Translations under genes and position numbers: made by a program
In this document: positions 1 through 7,500 of the stretch, in pieces
Layout of the letters: every line of letters starts with the position of its first letter
How positions within the stretch are numbered: position 1 is the first letter of the stretch
Assembly (NCBI GenBank): GCA_934725855.1
Contig: CAKVCL010000015.1
Span: 1 to 64,000, forward strand
Source of the DNA: an uncultured Cellulosilyticum sp.
GTDB lineage: Bacteria > Bacillota > Clostridia > Lachnospirales > Cellulosilyticaceae
Reading direction: 5' to 3'
Length of the DNA stretch: 64,000 nucleotides
The notes under the pieces: model-generated
What the model was told of the DNA's origin: nothing
The model's database searches: none
Seen by the model: the letters and a program-made list of their open reading frames with translations, nothing else

Positions 1-282
1 TGCTTCACTTGTTGCTGGCGCTGGTGCTTCACTTGTTGCTGGTGCTTCACTTGTTGCTGGCGCTTCACTTGTTGTTGCTGCTGGTGCTTCACTTGTTGCT
101 GGCGCTGGTGCTTCACTTGTTGCTGGCGCTTCACTTGTTGTTGCTGCTGGTGCTTCACTTGTTGCTGGCGCTGGTGCTTCACTTGTTGCTGGCGCTGGTG
201 CTTCACTTGTTGCTGGTGCTTCACTTGTTGCTGGCGCTTCACTTGTTGTTGGTGCTGGTGCTTCACTTGTTGTTGGCGTCGC
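1..282 (-). repeat. Tandem repeat coding for TSEAPA / TSEAPAPA / TSEAPAAT units
   Basis: Thirteen copies of a ten-base core (TTCACTTGTT on the plus strand) recur at 24- or 18-base steps, all multiples of three, so the reading frame is kept. Unit order is mixed (24,18,18,24,24,18,24,24,24,18,18,24). The array reaches the window edge, so total copy number is unknown. On the plus strand it creates a long spurious Leu/His-rich open frame. Confidence 0.95.
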
Positions 283-1134
283 ACTTGGTGTTGCACTTGG
301 AACTGGACTTTGGCTTGGTGCTGGAGTAGATGTTGGACTTTCACTAGATGAACTACTACTTTCACTTGTACTGCTTAATTCAAATGTTTTTTTACCATTG
401 ACAGGCTTTTCAGGCTGTTTTTCTTCCTTGGTTAGCCTTTCTGGATGCTCCTTAATATATTGATTAAAGGATTGTTTTACATTATCAGCTAATCGGTCTT
501 GATTTTCATTAAGCATCTGCAGTACAAACTGCGAAATATTTTCCCAATTAATTTCTTTCTTTTCTAATTTCTCCTGTTTATTGCCTGTGGTTTTAATATT
601 CTCATTAGGATCTAGAAGAATGGTTTGTTCATCTTTTATGACCTCTACATTACCATTAAATAAATTAATTTCATCTCCAGTGCCATCACTTTTTGAATCC
701 CATATCGTTCCTTTAACACCCATGATAGCTGTTGGCATTTTCTGCTGATAACTAGATTGCCCTGTTAATTTTTCACTAACGTTAGTAACACTTTGGCCTT
801 TTGATTGTGCAATAGTGGTTTTTTCATTTCCTTTTTCGCCTGTTAATTTTGCGATCGTAATGGTCGTATTAGAAGCTAAATCAATTTGCTTATTATCATC
901 GATTGTAAGGGTTACCTTTCCATCTGCTTCCGTAATAATGGTATCGCCTTGTGATAAATTCATGCCTTTTGTTGCTTTAAGCTTTTTCTCTCCACCTGAT
1001 TTCTTAATCTTAACGCTTCCTGAAACACTTTTAATAACCGCCATTCTTTGAGTGGCTGCCAAACAATTTACTGCATTAAAAGATATCATCATTGAGGTAA
1101 CAACACTCAATAATTTATAAAAATGCTTTTTCAT
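1..1134 (-). CDS. FecR-like secreted protein with Thr-Ser-Glu-Ala-Pro repeat tail (C-terminus beyond window)
   Basis: The start at 1134 is an ATG behind a GGGAGGG ribosome site; 378 codons are visible and the end lies left of the window. Residues 1-27 form a signal peptide ending near NCLAA. Residues about 30-180 have the FecR-domain pattern (AVIKSVSGSVKIKK, GMNLSQGDTIITEADGKVTL, AIMGVKGTIW). A Lys/Glu-rich linker follows, then a Ser/Thr/Pro stretch and an array of TSEAPA-type units from about residue 285 on. Outside Gram-negative iron signalling, secreted FecR domains are common surface modules with unknown ligands. The repeat tail probably serves as a wall-spanning or glycosylated linker (inference). 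The gene lies 17 bases after the NHL-repeat gene, so the two form an operon. Confidence 0.8.
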   Translation of the reverse strand, partial: MKKHFYKLLSVVTSMMISFNAVNCLAATQRMAVIKSVSGSVKIKKSGGEKKLKATKGMNLSQGDTIITEADGKVTLTIDDNKQIDLASNTTITIAKLTGEKGNEKTTIAQSKGQSVTNVSEKLTGQSSYQQKMPTAIMGVKGTIWDSKSDGTGDEINLFNGNVEVIKDEQTILLDPNENIKTTGNKQEKLEKKEINWENISQFVLQMLNENQDRLADNVKQSFNQYIKEHPERLTKEEKQPEKPVNGKKTFELSSTSESSSSSSESPTSTPAPSQSPVPSATPSATPTTSEAPAPTTSEAPATSEAPATSEAPAPATSEAPAPATSEAPAATTSEAPATSEAPAPATSEAPAATTSEAPATSEAPATSEAPAPATSEA

Positions 1135-1151
1135 CCTTTTCCCTCCCGAGC

Positions 1152-2261
1152 TTAGTGCTTACTTTGTTTTTCATTTTTAAGTGCATCTTCACTTATAGAT
1201 GATGCACTTGCATTTTTTAAATCGACTTTAAAATACTTAATACCAGAATCCCATTTTTCTGCTACCATTAAGATGCCATCTTGATAAGCCATTCCAACAG
1301 GTGCCATTATATCTTGTGATTCATCAATTAATGTCTTAACGTTTCCTTTTAAATCCACTAATTTAATCGCATGATTCATGGTATCTGCTACTAAAATAGT
1401 TTCTTCATTAGCGAATATAAAAGACTTTGGGAAATTGAAGCCGACTACCACTTCTTCTAAAACTTCTGGACTTTTTTCCCCCTCGGTCTTTTCGTCAGCT
1501 TTCTTTTCCTCTTTTTCATTCACTTTAACTTTCTTAGTTGCTAATTTTTTATAACCTGTTTCTTCGTCTATTTCCGTATCCCCGCCCACTAATGTGGTGA
1601 CTTTCTTATTTTCTATTTTTCGAATACATTGGTTGCCACTATCTAATACATATACTACGCCTTTCTTATCTAAAATCACATCTGTAGGCTCATTAAAAAG
1701 TGCTTCCTCTAAATTTCCATCCTGATAGCCTGCTTTTCCTTTACCTGCTAAAGTGGTCACATTACCTGCTTTATCAATCACTCTAATACTATGATTTAAC
1801 GTATCTGCCACAAAAATATTTCCTTTATCATCACTTGCTAATCCCATTGGGCAATTAAATGCTGCCTTTTCTCTGCTTCCATCTTTATATTCACTTGCGC
1901 CACTCCCTGCATAAGTAATTACTTGTTTGTCTTTAATGAACCGAATCACATTATTTTCACTATCTGATACATATAATCCTTCTTTTAAACTACCTGTAAT
2001 GTCCATAGGCCCATTAAATACTGCCTCGTTTGTGGTGTCATCCACATACCCACCTATATTGGATTCTTTTCCTATAATGCCTTGCATTTCATTCTCTTTT
2101 AATAGTAAAATCCTATTATTTTGTGTATCCGTCACTAAGACATTTCCTGATTGGTCTATCACAATACTTTGTGGTAAATAAGTTTGAACAGGCTCTGCAT
2201 ATAGTCCTCCCCACTGACCTAATAGTATCATACTTGTTACAAACATTAGACCTTTCTTCAT
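1152..2261 (-). CDS. Secreted NHL-repeat beta-propeller protein
   Basis: This is a 369-residue protein with a signal peptide (about residues 1-22, ending LYA) and five to six NHL repeats. Examples are LPQSIVIDQSGNVLVTDTQN, MGLASDDKGNIFVADTLNHS and ESILVADTMNHAI-like blocks, with AGSG/AGKGKAGYQDG loops typical of the family. Repeats four and five are separated by a roughly 45-residue Lys/Glu-rich insertion (about residues 235-275). NHL propellers bind proteins, RNA or glycans; no catalytic residues can be assigned. It is the first gene of an operon with the FecR-like protein, so the two may act together at the cell surface (inference). The ribosome site is GGGAGGAG. Confidence 0.8.
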   Translation of the reverse strand: MKKGLMFVTSMILLGQWGGLYAEPVQTYLPQSIVIDQSGNVLVTDTQNNRILLLKENEMQGIIGKESNIGGYVDDTTNEAVFNGPMDITGSLKEGLYVSDSENNVIRFIKDKQVITYAGSGASEYKDGSREKAAFNCPMGLASDDKGNIFVADTLNHSIRVIDKAGNVTTLAGKGKAGYQDGNLEEALFNEPTDVILDKKGVVYVLDSGNQCIRKIENKKVTTLVGGDTEIDEETGYKKLATKKVKVNEKEEKKADEKTEGEKSPEVLEEVVVGFNFPKSFIFANEETILVADTMNHAIKLVDLKGNVKTLIDESQDIMAPVGMAYQDGILMVAEKWDSGIKYFKVDLKNASASSISEDALKNEKQSKH

Positions 2262-2331
2262 TATGATCTCCTCCCACTAACTCTTGTTTTCTTGTTCTTA
2301 TCATTTTATATGATATTTACTTTATAGCTGT

Positions 2332-2359
2332 ATTGTACTGTCTTATAAAAATATTTCAA
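2332..2359 (-). promoter_or_regulatory. Sigma-A-type promoter of the NHL/FecR operon
   Basis: On the minus strand TTGAAA (2354-2359), a 16-base spacer and TACAAT (2332-2337) lie about 70 bases before the NHL-protein start. The rest of 2262-2431 shows no gene. Confidence 0.55.
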
Positions 2360-2431
2360 TCTAAACTGCACGAAAAGCAATTTTTTTGCGCGAAATTCCA
2401 TATTTCTATCCTTTTAAAATGTACTGCTTTA

Positions 2432-4801
2432 TCATTCTCCAACTACAATTTCACAATCCTTATAGTAATGCTCTAATATTTCATCATAACGATATCCCCT
2501 TTGAGCCATACCTTTTGCACCATCTTGACTTAGACCCACACCATGTCCATTACCACCTCCTACAAGCGTTATCTTTTTTATCTTTTCTTCTTGATCTTTT
2601 TCTTGTTCTATTATAAAAAAGGCACTAGGTAATAAATTCATCTTATATACCTTACTTCCATCACTTCGAGTAACTATTAAGCCTTGATTTTCATTACTTG
2701 AAAAGAGTTTACGAATTAAATACTCTGTTTGAACTGTAATACTGCCTTTATCAAAGGTAATTTCCAAACGCATTACATTGCCTCCTTCACCTCTTTGAAG
2801 CACTTTCATTTCTTTTATTTCGCCCATTTGTTCTATACTTTGATGATTACTTGTTAGCTTCTCATTTACTTTGCAATCTACTCCTGTATTTTCTTCCTCT
2901 ACTAATTTCTGAATCGAAGGAATGAGTAATTTTTCCAATGCTTCTTTATTTAACTCAACCTGCCACCTAAACCATGGTGAATCTTCATCAAAAGCGTCTA
3001 TATCTTCTGCAGTTAACTTAATAAATTTTTTAAACGCTTCCTCACTTTTTGGGCTTTCTAGTTGATCCCCTGTATACTGTCTTCTTGATACTAAATAATC
3101 TAATGATTTTCCTGGAAAATGATCTGATGCCCATACTTCACCAGAATTAGCTGTATAACCGCAAGAAGTTGCAAAGAATTTGTTTTGAATCAACTTACCC
3201 TCTGACTTTAAAACTAAGCCTCTTGTTTCTTCCACTGCATTTTGTGCTTTTTCATCCCCTATAACTCGGTTATATACCTGAGTCGCTGTTGTATCATCTA
3301 CATGAGCGCTATAGGCTAAAAATGATGCACTCTTTTTAGCTGCAAGTCCATAGGTTCTTATGGCAATAGCCTGTGCCTTTAAGGCCTCTTTTCCATAACT
3401 TGTGGGCATTTCACTTGGCAATACACCTGCCACATAGTCCTCAATATCCACTTCATTTATAATCACATATCCGTTACTATACTTTATGACTTCAATCGCT
3501 CCATAATAGCTTGGTATTGTTTCATTTCTAGTTAAAGATAAGATCTTCATTTTGCTTTCTTCTGTTCTAGGGACAAAACGGATGCGCTCTCCCTCTTTCC
3601 AATCATATTGCGTTGCACACCATTCTTCTCCTGCTTCAAAAGTAGTAGCTTTTCCATCCACCATCTTATCATAAGCTTGATCAGAACTAAGTTTAACTTC
3701 CTCTTGAAGATAGGTTTGATTTTCACTATGCAAAACAACACGTATTTCATTTAGATTGCTTTCATTAATAACCTTTAATCTTGTCACCTTTCCTTCATGC
3801 GCTATATAACTAACCTTTAACCCATAACACAGATCAGATAAATGATTATAAATGCCTTTTCCTGTTTCATCCTCAATAACCAATTCGTCATATTTTAACT
3901 TTCCTGCCTTTTCTAGTTCAATTTCATGATCTGATAAAGCCAGTAAAGTATCTGCTTCCAAATTCTCACTATCAAACGCTACTGCCTTACCTTCTTCAAG
4001 CATTAAGCTCCCGATCTTACCAATTTCTTCTTCCTTAATATTTTGATTTTCATACTCAAAGGAATGTCCTTTTATTTCTACCTTTACCTTTTTATTAGTA
4101 ACTTCATTGATTTTGCAGCCTTGAATGGTGCAATTTTCACTTTCAATCTCCATAACTCCTAATAAATGATCATTTACACACGCTATTTGAATGGTTTTAT
4201 TTTTTAGCGGGTCTAAAACTACTCCTTCGAAATTAATATTTCCCTTATCAGTAAGTGCTTGCCATGCCGTAAGACTCATTTCATCCGTTGGCGTTAATAA
4301 TACAACTGCACTTTGATATTCTATCTCTTTATATTTTTTATCTGATGCCTTCAAACTCTTTTCATAAATTTCAATGACCTCATATAAATCCAGCTGTGCT
4401 TTACTTTCTATGTGAACGTTCCCACATTCCAATTCTTCTAAGACCCCTTCTATTTTCTTGCCACTTACAATTTTGAAGGCTTCTTCCTTCTTTAAACTCT
4501 GTACACCTAATTTTTCTACTTCATCATAATATTTCTCATACCATAAAGTATCTTCTACTTCAACTGCTTTCACTTCACCAAGTGTTAACGCAACTATTTT
4601 AGCTAAATTTGCCTCGCTACAAGGAAATTCATAACGCATCCTCTCAGATTGCTCATACTTTTTGGCATCTCCTAAGTTAAAGTTAGCTAATAAATCTTTT
4701 CCTATTAATATATACCAGATTGCAATCAATAAAAGCACAGCCAAAATAGGCTTATAATCTTTTCTATGCTGAAAATCTTTTTCTATTTTAGGCATCCTCA
4801 T
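2432..4801 (-). CDS. SpoIID/LytB-domain protein, large membrane-anchored form
   Basis: This 789-residue protein has one N-terminal membrane segment (about residues 18-36), a long Glu/Lys-rich N-terminal region with no recognised domain, and a C-terminal SpoIID domain from about residue 445. Visible hallmarks are the catalytic-type Glu in GVLPSEMP (about residue 462), ALKAQAIAIRTYG, CGYTANSGEVW and GHGVGLSQDGAKGMAQRGY. SpoIID is a sporulation lytic transglycosylase that, with SpoIIP, degrades septal peptidoglycan during engulfment. This protein is more than twice the length of SpoIID, so it may be a paralogue with another wall-remodelling role. Two in-frame ATGs (4801, 4795) are possible starts. 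Confidence 0.85.
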   Translation of the reverse strand: MRMPKIEKDFQHRKDYKPILAVLLLIAIWYILIGKDLLANFNLGDAKKYEQSERMRYEFPCSEANLAKIVALTLGEVKAVEVEDTLWYEKYYDEVEKLGVQSLKKEEAFKIVSGKKIEGVLEELECGNVHIESKAQLDLYEVIEIYEKSLKASDKKYKEIEYQSAVVLLTPTDEMSLTAWQALTDKGNINFEGVVLDPLKNKTIQIACVNDHLLGVMEIESENCTIQGCKINEVTNKKVKVEIKGHSFEYENQNIKEEEIGKIGSLMLEEGKAVAFDSENLEADTLLALSDHEIELEKAGKLKYDELVIEDETGKGIYNHLSDLCYGLKVSYIAHEGKVTRLKVINESNLNEIRVVLHSENQTYLQEEVKLSSDQAYDKMVDGKATTFEAGEEWCATQYDWKEGERIRFVPRTEESKMKILSLTRNETIPSYYGAIEVIKYSNGYVIINEVDIEDYVAGVLPSEMPTSYGKEALKAQAIAIRTYGLAAKKSASFLAYSAHVDDTTATQVYNRVIGDEKAQNAVEETRGLVLKSEGKLIQNKFFATSCGYTANSGEVWASDHFPGKSLDYLVSRRQYTGDQLESPKSEEAFKKFIKLTAEDIDAFDEDSPWFRWQVELNKEALEKLLIPSIQKLVEEENTGVDCKVNEKLTSNHQSIEQMGEIKEMKVLQRGEGGNVMRLEITFDKGSITVQTEYLIRKLFSSNENQGLIVTRSDGSKVYKMNLLPSAFFIIEQEKDQEEKIKKITLVGGGNGHGVGLSQDGAKGMAQRGYRYDEILEHYYKDCEIVVGE

Positions 4802-4881
4802 CCTTTGTCCCCCCTATAATGAATTTATCCTCCTATATTGTATTCATTATGACATCCCAAAAGAACATGATTGCAATAAAA

Positions 4882-4912
4882 AAGATGCTTTACATTTAAG
4901 TAATAGCATCTT
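4882..4912 (-). terminator. Terminator of the Fur-family gene
   Basis: AAGATGCT pairs with AGCATCTT around a 15-base loop directly after the stop codon, followed on the minus strand by a run of T. Confidence 0.7.
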
Positions 4913-4913
4913 C

Positions 4914-5387
4914 TTATTCACTATGTGAAATACAATTATGCGAATCATCTAATTGAATTTTACCCTCTTGTGATTCACTTTTGTGCGCTGCACACTCTGC
5001 GCATAGTCCTTTAATTTGTAAGGAATGTTCCATTACAACAAACCCTGTTTCTTTACTTAGTGCACGGCTAAAGGCTTCTACTGGGCAAGCATCAATTTGA
5101 ATATGCTTATGACAAGCCATACATTCTAATTCGTGACTATGATGATGTCCTTTAAGCTGAAAATACATTTTTCCTCCAGGCTCACCGGTTTTAATGAGTG
5201 CCCCTTTTTCGCTTAACGTATTGAGTGTACGATAAACAGTAGAATAGTTCAAAATTTCTTTATCTTCAACTTGATCATAAATATCTTCTGCTGTAATAGG
5301 CTCCTTAGCTTTTTCTAAAATTTCAATTACCACTTTACGTTGCTTGGTTACTTTAATCCCTAAATGAGCTAAAAATTCTTCAACCAT
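4914..5387 (-). CDS. Fur-family metal-responsive repressor (Zur/Fur type)
   Basis: This is a 157-residue Fur-family protein. The N-terminal winged helix includes ITAEDIYDQV and YSTVYRTLNTLSEKG (recognition helix). The dimerisation domain holds the metal sites: the GHHHSHELECMAC block and a second CAEC pair give the CxxC...CxxC structural zinc site. A His/Cys-containing tail (DSHNCISHSE) extends beyond the usual end. Which metal it senses cannot be decided by eye; a Zur-like role is plausible. It follows the transporter gene on the same strand after a 159-base gap and is the obvious candidate to bind the palindromes at 6501-6557 (inference). Confidence 0.85.
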   Translation of the reverse strand: MVEEFLAHLGIKVTKQRKVVIEILEKAKEPITAEDIYDQVEDKEILNYSTVYRTLNTLSEKGALIKTGEPGGKMYFQLKGHHHSHELECMACHKHIQIDACPVEAFSRALSKETGFVVMEHSLQIKGLCAECAAHKSESQEGKIQLDDSHNCISHSE

Positions 5388-5546
5388 TTTAACCCCTCTT
5401 ATCTCTTGTCATTATCAAGCTATCCTCTTGATATTTCACTTATATGCATTTAAGTAAAAATCCTTATTCTTACTTACTCACTTACATTTTACTATAAAAT
5501 AAAAATTTATTCTACACTATATCGTCCCAAGCGATTAAATAAACCC

Positions 5547-6428
5547 TTACATAAAGAACTGAATGAGCATCCCACATAATGTTCCTATACCGTAAAGCAT
5601 TCCTACGATCATTAAGTTTTCTTTTAGATTCTTATTGTTTTTAAATAAAACCACAAGTCCAATCCCTGCCCCTGTAGAAAGTCCTGCAATTAATGCTCCT
5701 AAACTTAAACTACCTGCTACAAACATTTCTGTCAGTACAATAGAAGCTGCACAATTTGGAATAAGACCAATGAGTGCTGCTAGTGCGGGTTGGAATATAC
5801 TATTCGTTAATAAAACAGACTCTAATGCACCTTCTCCTACCCCTTCAATCAGTACATTAAGCACTACGTTAACGGTAAAAATAAAAACTAAAATTCTAAG
5901 GGTATGTTTAAGTGCTATTAACCATAAATTTTCATGTGCTGCCTCATGATGACAACCACATCCACAACTTTCTGCTTGTATGTCCTCGTCACCAGTTACT
6001 GTCATACCTTGCGCCAATACAAGTGCTCTTTTTCCTTTAAATAGGGCAACACACCCTTCAATAACTAATCCAACTGCAATAGCAATGAGCACTTTAAGTG
6101 CTAATATAAGACATACTTTACCCATCATTTCAGGATGTGCTAATAAAATAGGAATGGCCTCATCTGAGGTGGAAACAAAAATAGCAATTAGTGTGCCCAT
6201 CCCAATCATTTTTTTACTGTATAAATTAGCACCTACTACAGAAAATCCACATTGGGGAACACATCCGATTAGCGCACCTAATATAGGTCCACCAAAATGT
6301 GTATGCGACAATTTTTGATATAATCGGTTGTCTGAATGCCCTTCAAAGTATTCTATCAATAAATAAACAATGTATAAAAATGGTACAAGCTTTACTGAAT
6401 CAAGTATTGCATCTAGCAAAAGTTCCAT
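5547..6428 (-). CDS. Putative 10-TM heavy-metal/manganese transporter (ArsP_2-like family)
   Basis: This hydrophobic protein of about 293 residues has two symmetrical halves, each with a GxxPxCxxS-type motif (ALIGCVPQCGFS near the N-terminus; ALIGLIPNCAASIV near the C-terminus). They are separated by a cytoplasmic loop with a metal-binding-looking block SCGCGCHHEAAHE. This matches the family labelled putative heavy-metal exporter or putative manganese transporter; direction and metal are not established. I chose the ATG at 6428 because AAGG lies six bases before it; ATGs at 6434 and 6452 are also in frame. Its promoter carries two operator-like palindromes and a Fur-family regulator lies immediately downstream. 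Confidence 0.75.
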   Translation of the reverse strand: MELLLDAILDSVKLVPFLYIVYLLIEYFEGHSDNRLYQKLSHTHFGGPILGALIGCVPQCGFSVVGANLYSKKMIGMGTLIAIFVSTSDEAIPILLAHPEMMGKVCLILALKVLIAIAVGLVIEGCVALFKGKRALVLAQGMTVTGDEDIQAESCGCGCHHEAAHENLWLIALKHTLRILVFIFTVNVVLNVLIEGVGEGALESVLLTNSIFQPALAALIGLIPNCAASIVLTEMFVAGSLSLGALIAGLSTGAGIGLVVLFKNNKNLKENLMIVGMLYGIGTLCGMLIQFFM

Positions 6429-6500
6429 ATTCATCCTTCCCTTCACAATCATTTAACTTCTTACTTAATAATCTATGTATGATTTGCCCTCTTTATCTTT

Positions 6501-6517
6501 ATGCAAATCATTTGCAT
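6501..6517. promoter_or_regulatory. Perfect 8-1-8 palindrome, downstream operator
   Basis: ATGCAAAT-C-ATTTGCAT. It lies just after the predicted transcription start of the transporter and shares the TGCAAAT-n-ATTTGCA core with the second copy 40 bases away. Architecture and AATnATT centre resemble Fur/Zur/PerR boxes. Confidence 0.75.
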
Positions 6518-6528
6518 TTCCATTAAGT

Positions 6529-6557
6529 ATTATACCCACTTTGCAAATGATTTGCAA
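6529..6557 (-). promoter_or_regulatory. Promoter of the metal-transporter gene
   Basis: On the minus strand TTGCAA (6552-6557), a 17-base spacer and a consensus TATAAT (6529-6534). The -35 box is embedded in the upstream palindrome. Confidence 0.75.
6541..6557. promoter_or_regulatory. Perfect 8-1-8 palindrome, upstream operator
   Basis: TTGCAAAT-G-ATTTGCAA overlaps the -35 box and spacer of the transporter promoter. Its centre is 40 bases, close to four helical turns, from the other copy. Confidence 0.75.
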
Positions 6558-6564
6558 TAGCATA

Positions 6565-7053
6565 CTAACATAAATTATCAGCTTTTTGAAGAAGGGATAA
6601 GTTAGGGCTGATTTTATCCGAATCAATGAGTTCATGATGCCTTTTAATGCACTCCAAAAATTCCTTTTCATACACGCCTTGCCTACTAAGTAACTCACTC
6701 CCTAATATAGGGTGTTCATAATAGCATTTTACGATCTTAAACTGATTGAATCTCTTAATTTTTCCCAAAGTCACTTTATGTAATATCACTATGATACTTT
6801 TTTGAATTGGATTAAGGGGATATAAAACTTTTCCAATATCATGCAATAACCCCAGTCTAATCATTTCTTGGCTTTCATTAGTCCATTCGCTTAAAAGCTT
6901 AGCGACACATAATGCGTGCTTTTGCTCATAGACTTTTAATTTAAAAAATAGTGCTTGCTCTCTTTCTGTCAAGTAGCCCTTTATCCATCTTTTTTCATCT
7001 TCAGATACAGAAGCAGTAAGCGCTTTTATAAACTGCTGCACTCTATAAAACAT
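6565..7053 (-). CDS. HD-domain protein (putative metal-dependent phosphohydrolase)
   Basis: This is a protein of about 162 residues with the HD signature: an early His (YEQKHALCVAKLL), the HD pair in GLLHDIGKVL, a later His in YYEHPILGSELL, and KRHHE followed by ADNL near the end. The family hydrolyses phosphate esters such as nucleotides, but the substrate cannot be told. Start 7053 is preferred over 7068 because GGAGAAG is well spaced before it. It ends only eight bases from the transporter's upstream operator, so it is a separate unit read in the same direction. Confidence 0.7.
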   Translation of the reverse strand: MFYRVQQFIKALTASVSEDEKRWIKGYLTEREQALFFKLKVYEQKHALCVAKLLSEWTNESQEMIRLGLLHDIGKVLYPLNPIQKSIIVILHKVTLGKIKRFNQFKIVKCYYEHPILGSELLSRQGVYEKEFLECIKRHHELIDSDKISPNLSLLQKADNLC

Positions 7054-7135
7054 TAATTTCTTCTCCATTCCAATTTATTTCCACGGAAATCTTTCAAAAC
7101 TCATTTTATTTATGATTCTATCCATAAACTAAAAA

Positions 7136-7161
7136 AGCATTAACCCAATAAGGTTAATGCT
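7136..7161 (-). terminator. Terminator of the 6S RNA gene
   Basis: AGCATTAACC pairs with GGTTAATGCT around a six-base loop, followed on the minus strand by a T run. Confidence 0.85.
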
Positions 7162-7164
7162 TTA

Positions 7165-7392
7165 CATATTGCCCAAAATGCCGTTCCTGCGATTTTGACG
7201 CCCTAGATTCCTCTAGGTGGGTATCTTTTCTTACTTCTTTTGCCTTCCACTGCCCTATGGCAAAACCAGTGAGGGAATTAGCTTGTGGCCCGACATATCT
7301 CATAAGGAAAATCAGATTCCCGTGCACAATTTGTAGGTTCAAAATAACAGGTTGTCGTACACCCCAGGTAATATTAATTTGTCTTTTGTGAT
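7165..7392 (-). ncRNA. ssrS: Probable 6S RNA (SsrS)
   Basis: A stand-alone transcription unit with its own promoter (7399-7426) and terminator (7136-7161) spans a region without a convincing protein. The opening block (ACCTGGGGTGTACGACA) and the TTTTGAACCTACAAA block are followed by a hairpin CCTAGAGGAATCTAGG. The 5' ATATTACC can pair with 3' GGGCAATAT to close one long, bulged rod, as in 6S RNA, which mimics an open promoter and sequesters RNA polymerase. A 62-codon frame across it has no ribosome site and looks accidental. The ends are approximate. Another structured RNA cannot be excluded by eye. Confidence 0.72.
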
Positions 7393-7398
7393 AAACTT

Positions 7399-7426
7399 AT
7401 TATAGCATTTTCTACATTTTTTGCAA
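7399..7426 (-). promoter_or_regulatory. Promoter of the 6S RNA gene
   Basis: On the minus strand TTGCAA (7421-7426), a 16-base spacer and TATAAT (7399-7404) predict a start near 7392. Confidence 0.7.
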
Positions 7427-7500
7427 GACAAAATCCTAAAAATTTTTACCAAATATTGTTATTGATTATCATGCTATTCTTATATTGAAATAATCCCTCT

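Noticed and set aside
1..282. CRISPR-like array
   Set aside because: Units are contiguous, in frame and without unique spacers; this is a protein-coding tandem repeat.
9..329. 106-residue Leu/His-rich open frame on the plus strand
   Set aside because: It is the complement of the in-frame TSEAPA repeats of the FecR-like gene and has no ribosome site.
7154..7342. 62-residue protein across the structured RNA region
   Set aside because: No ribosome site and no protein family; the promoter, fold and terminator fit a 6S RNA better.
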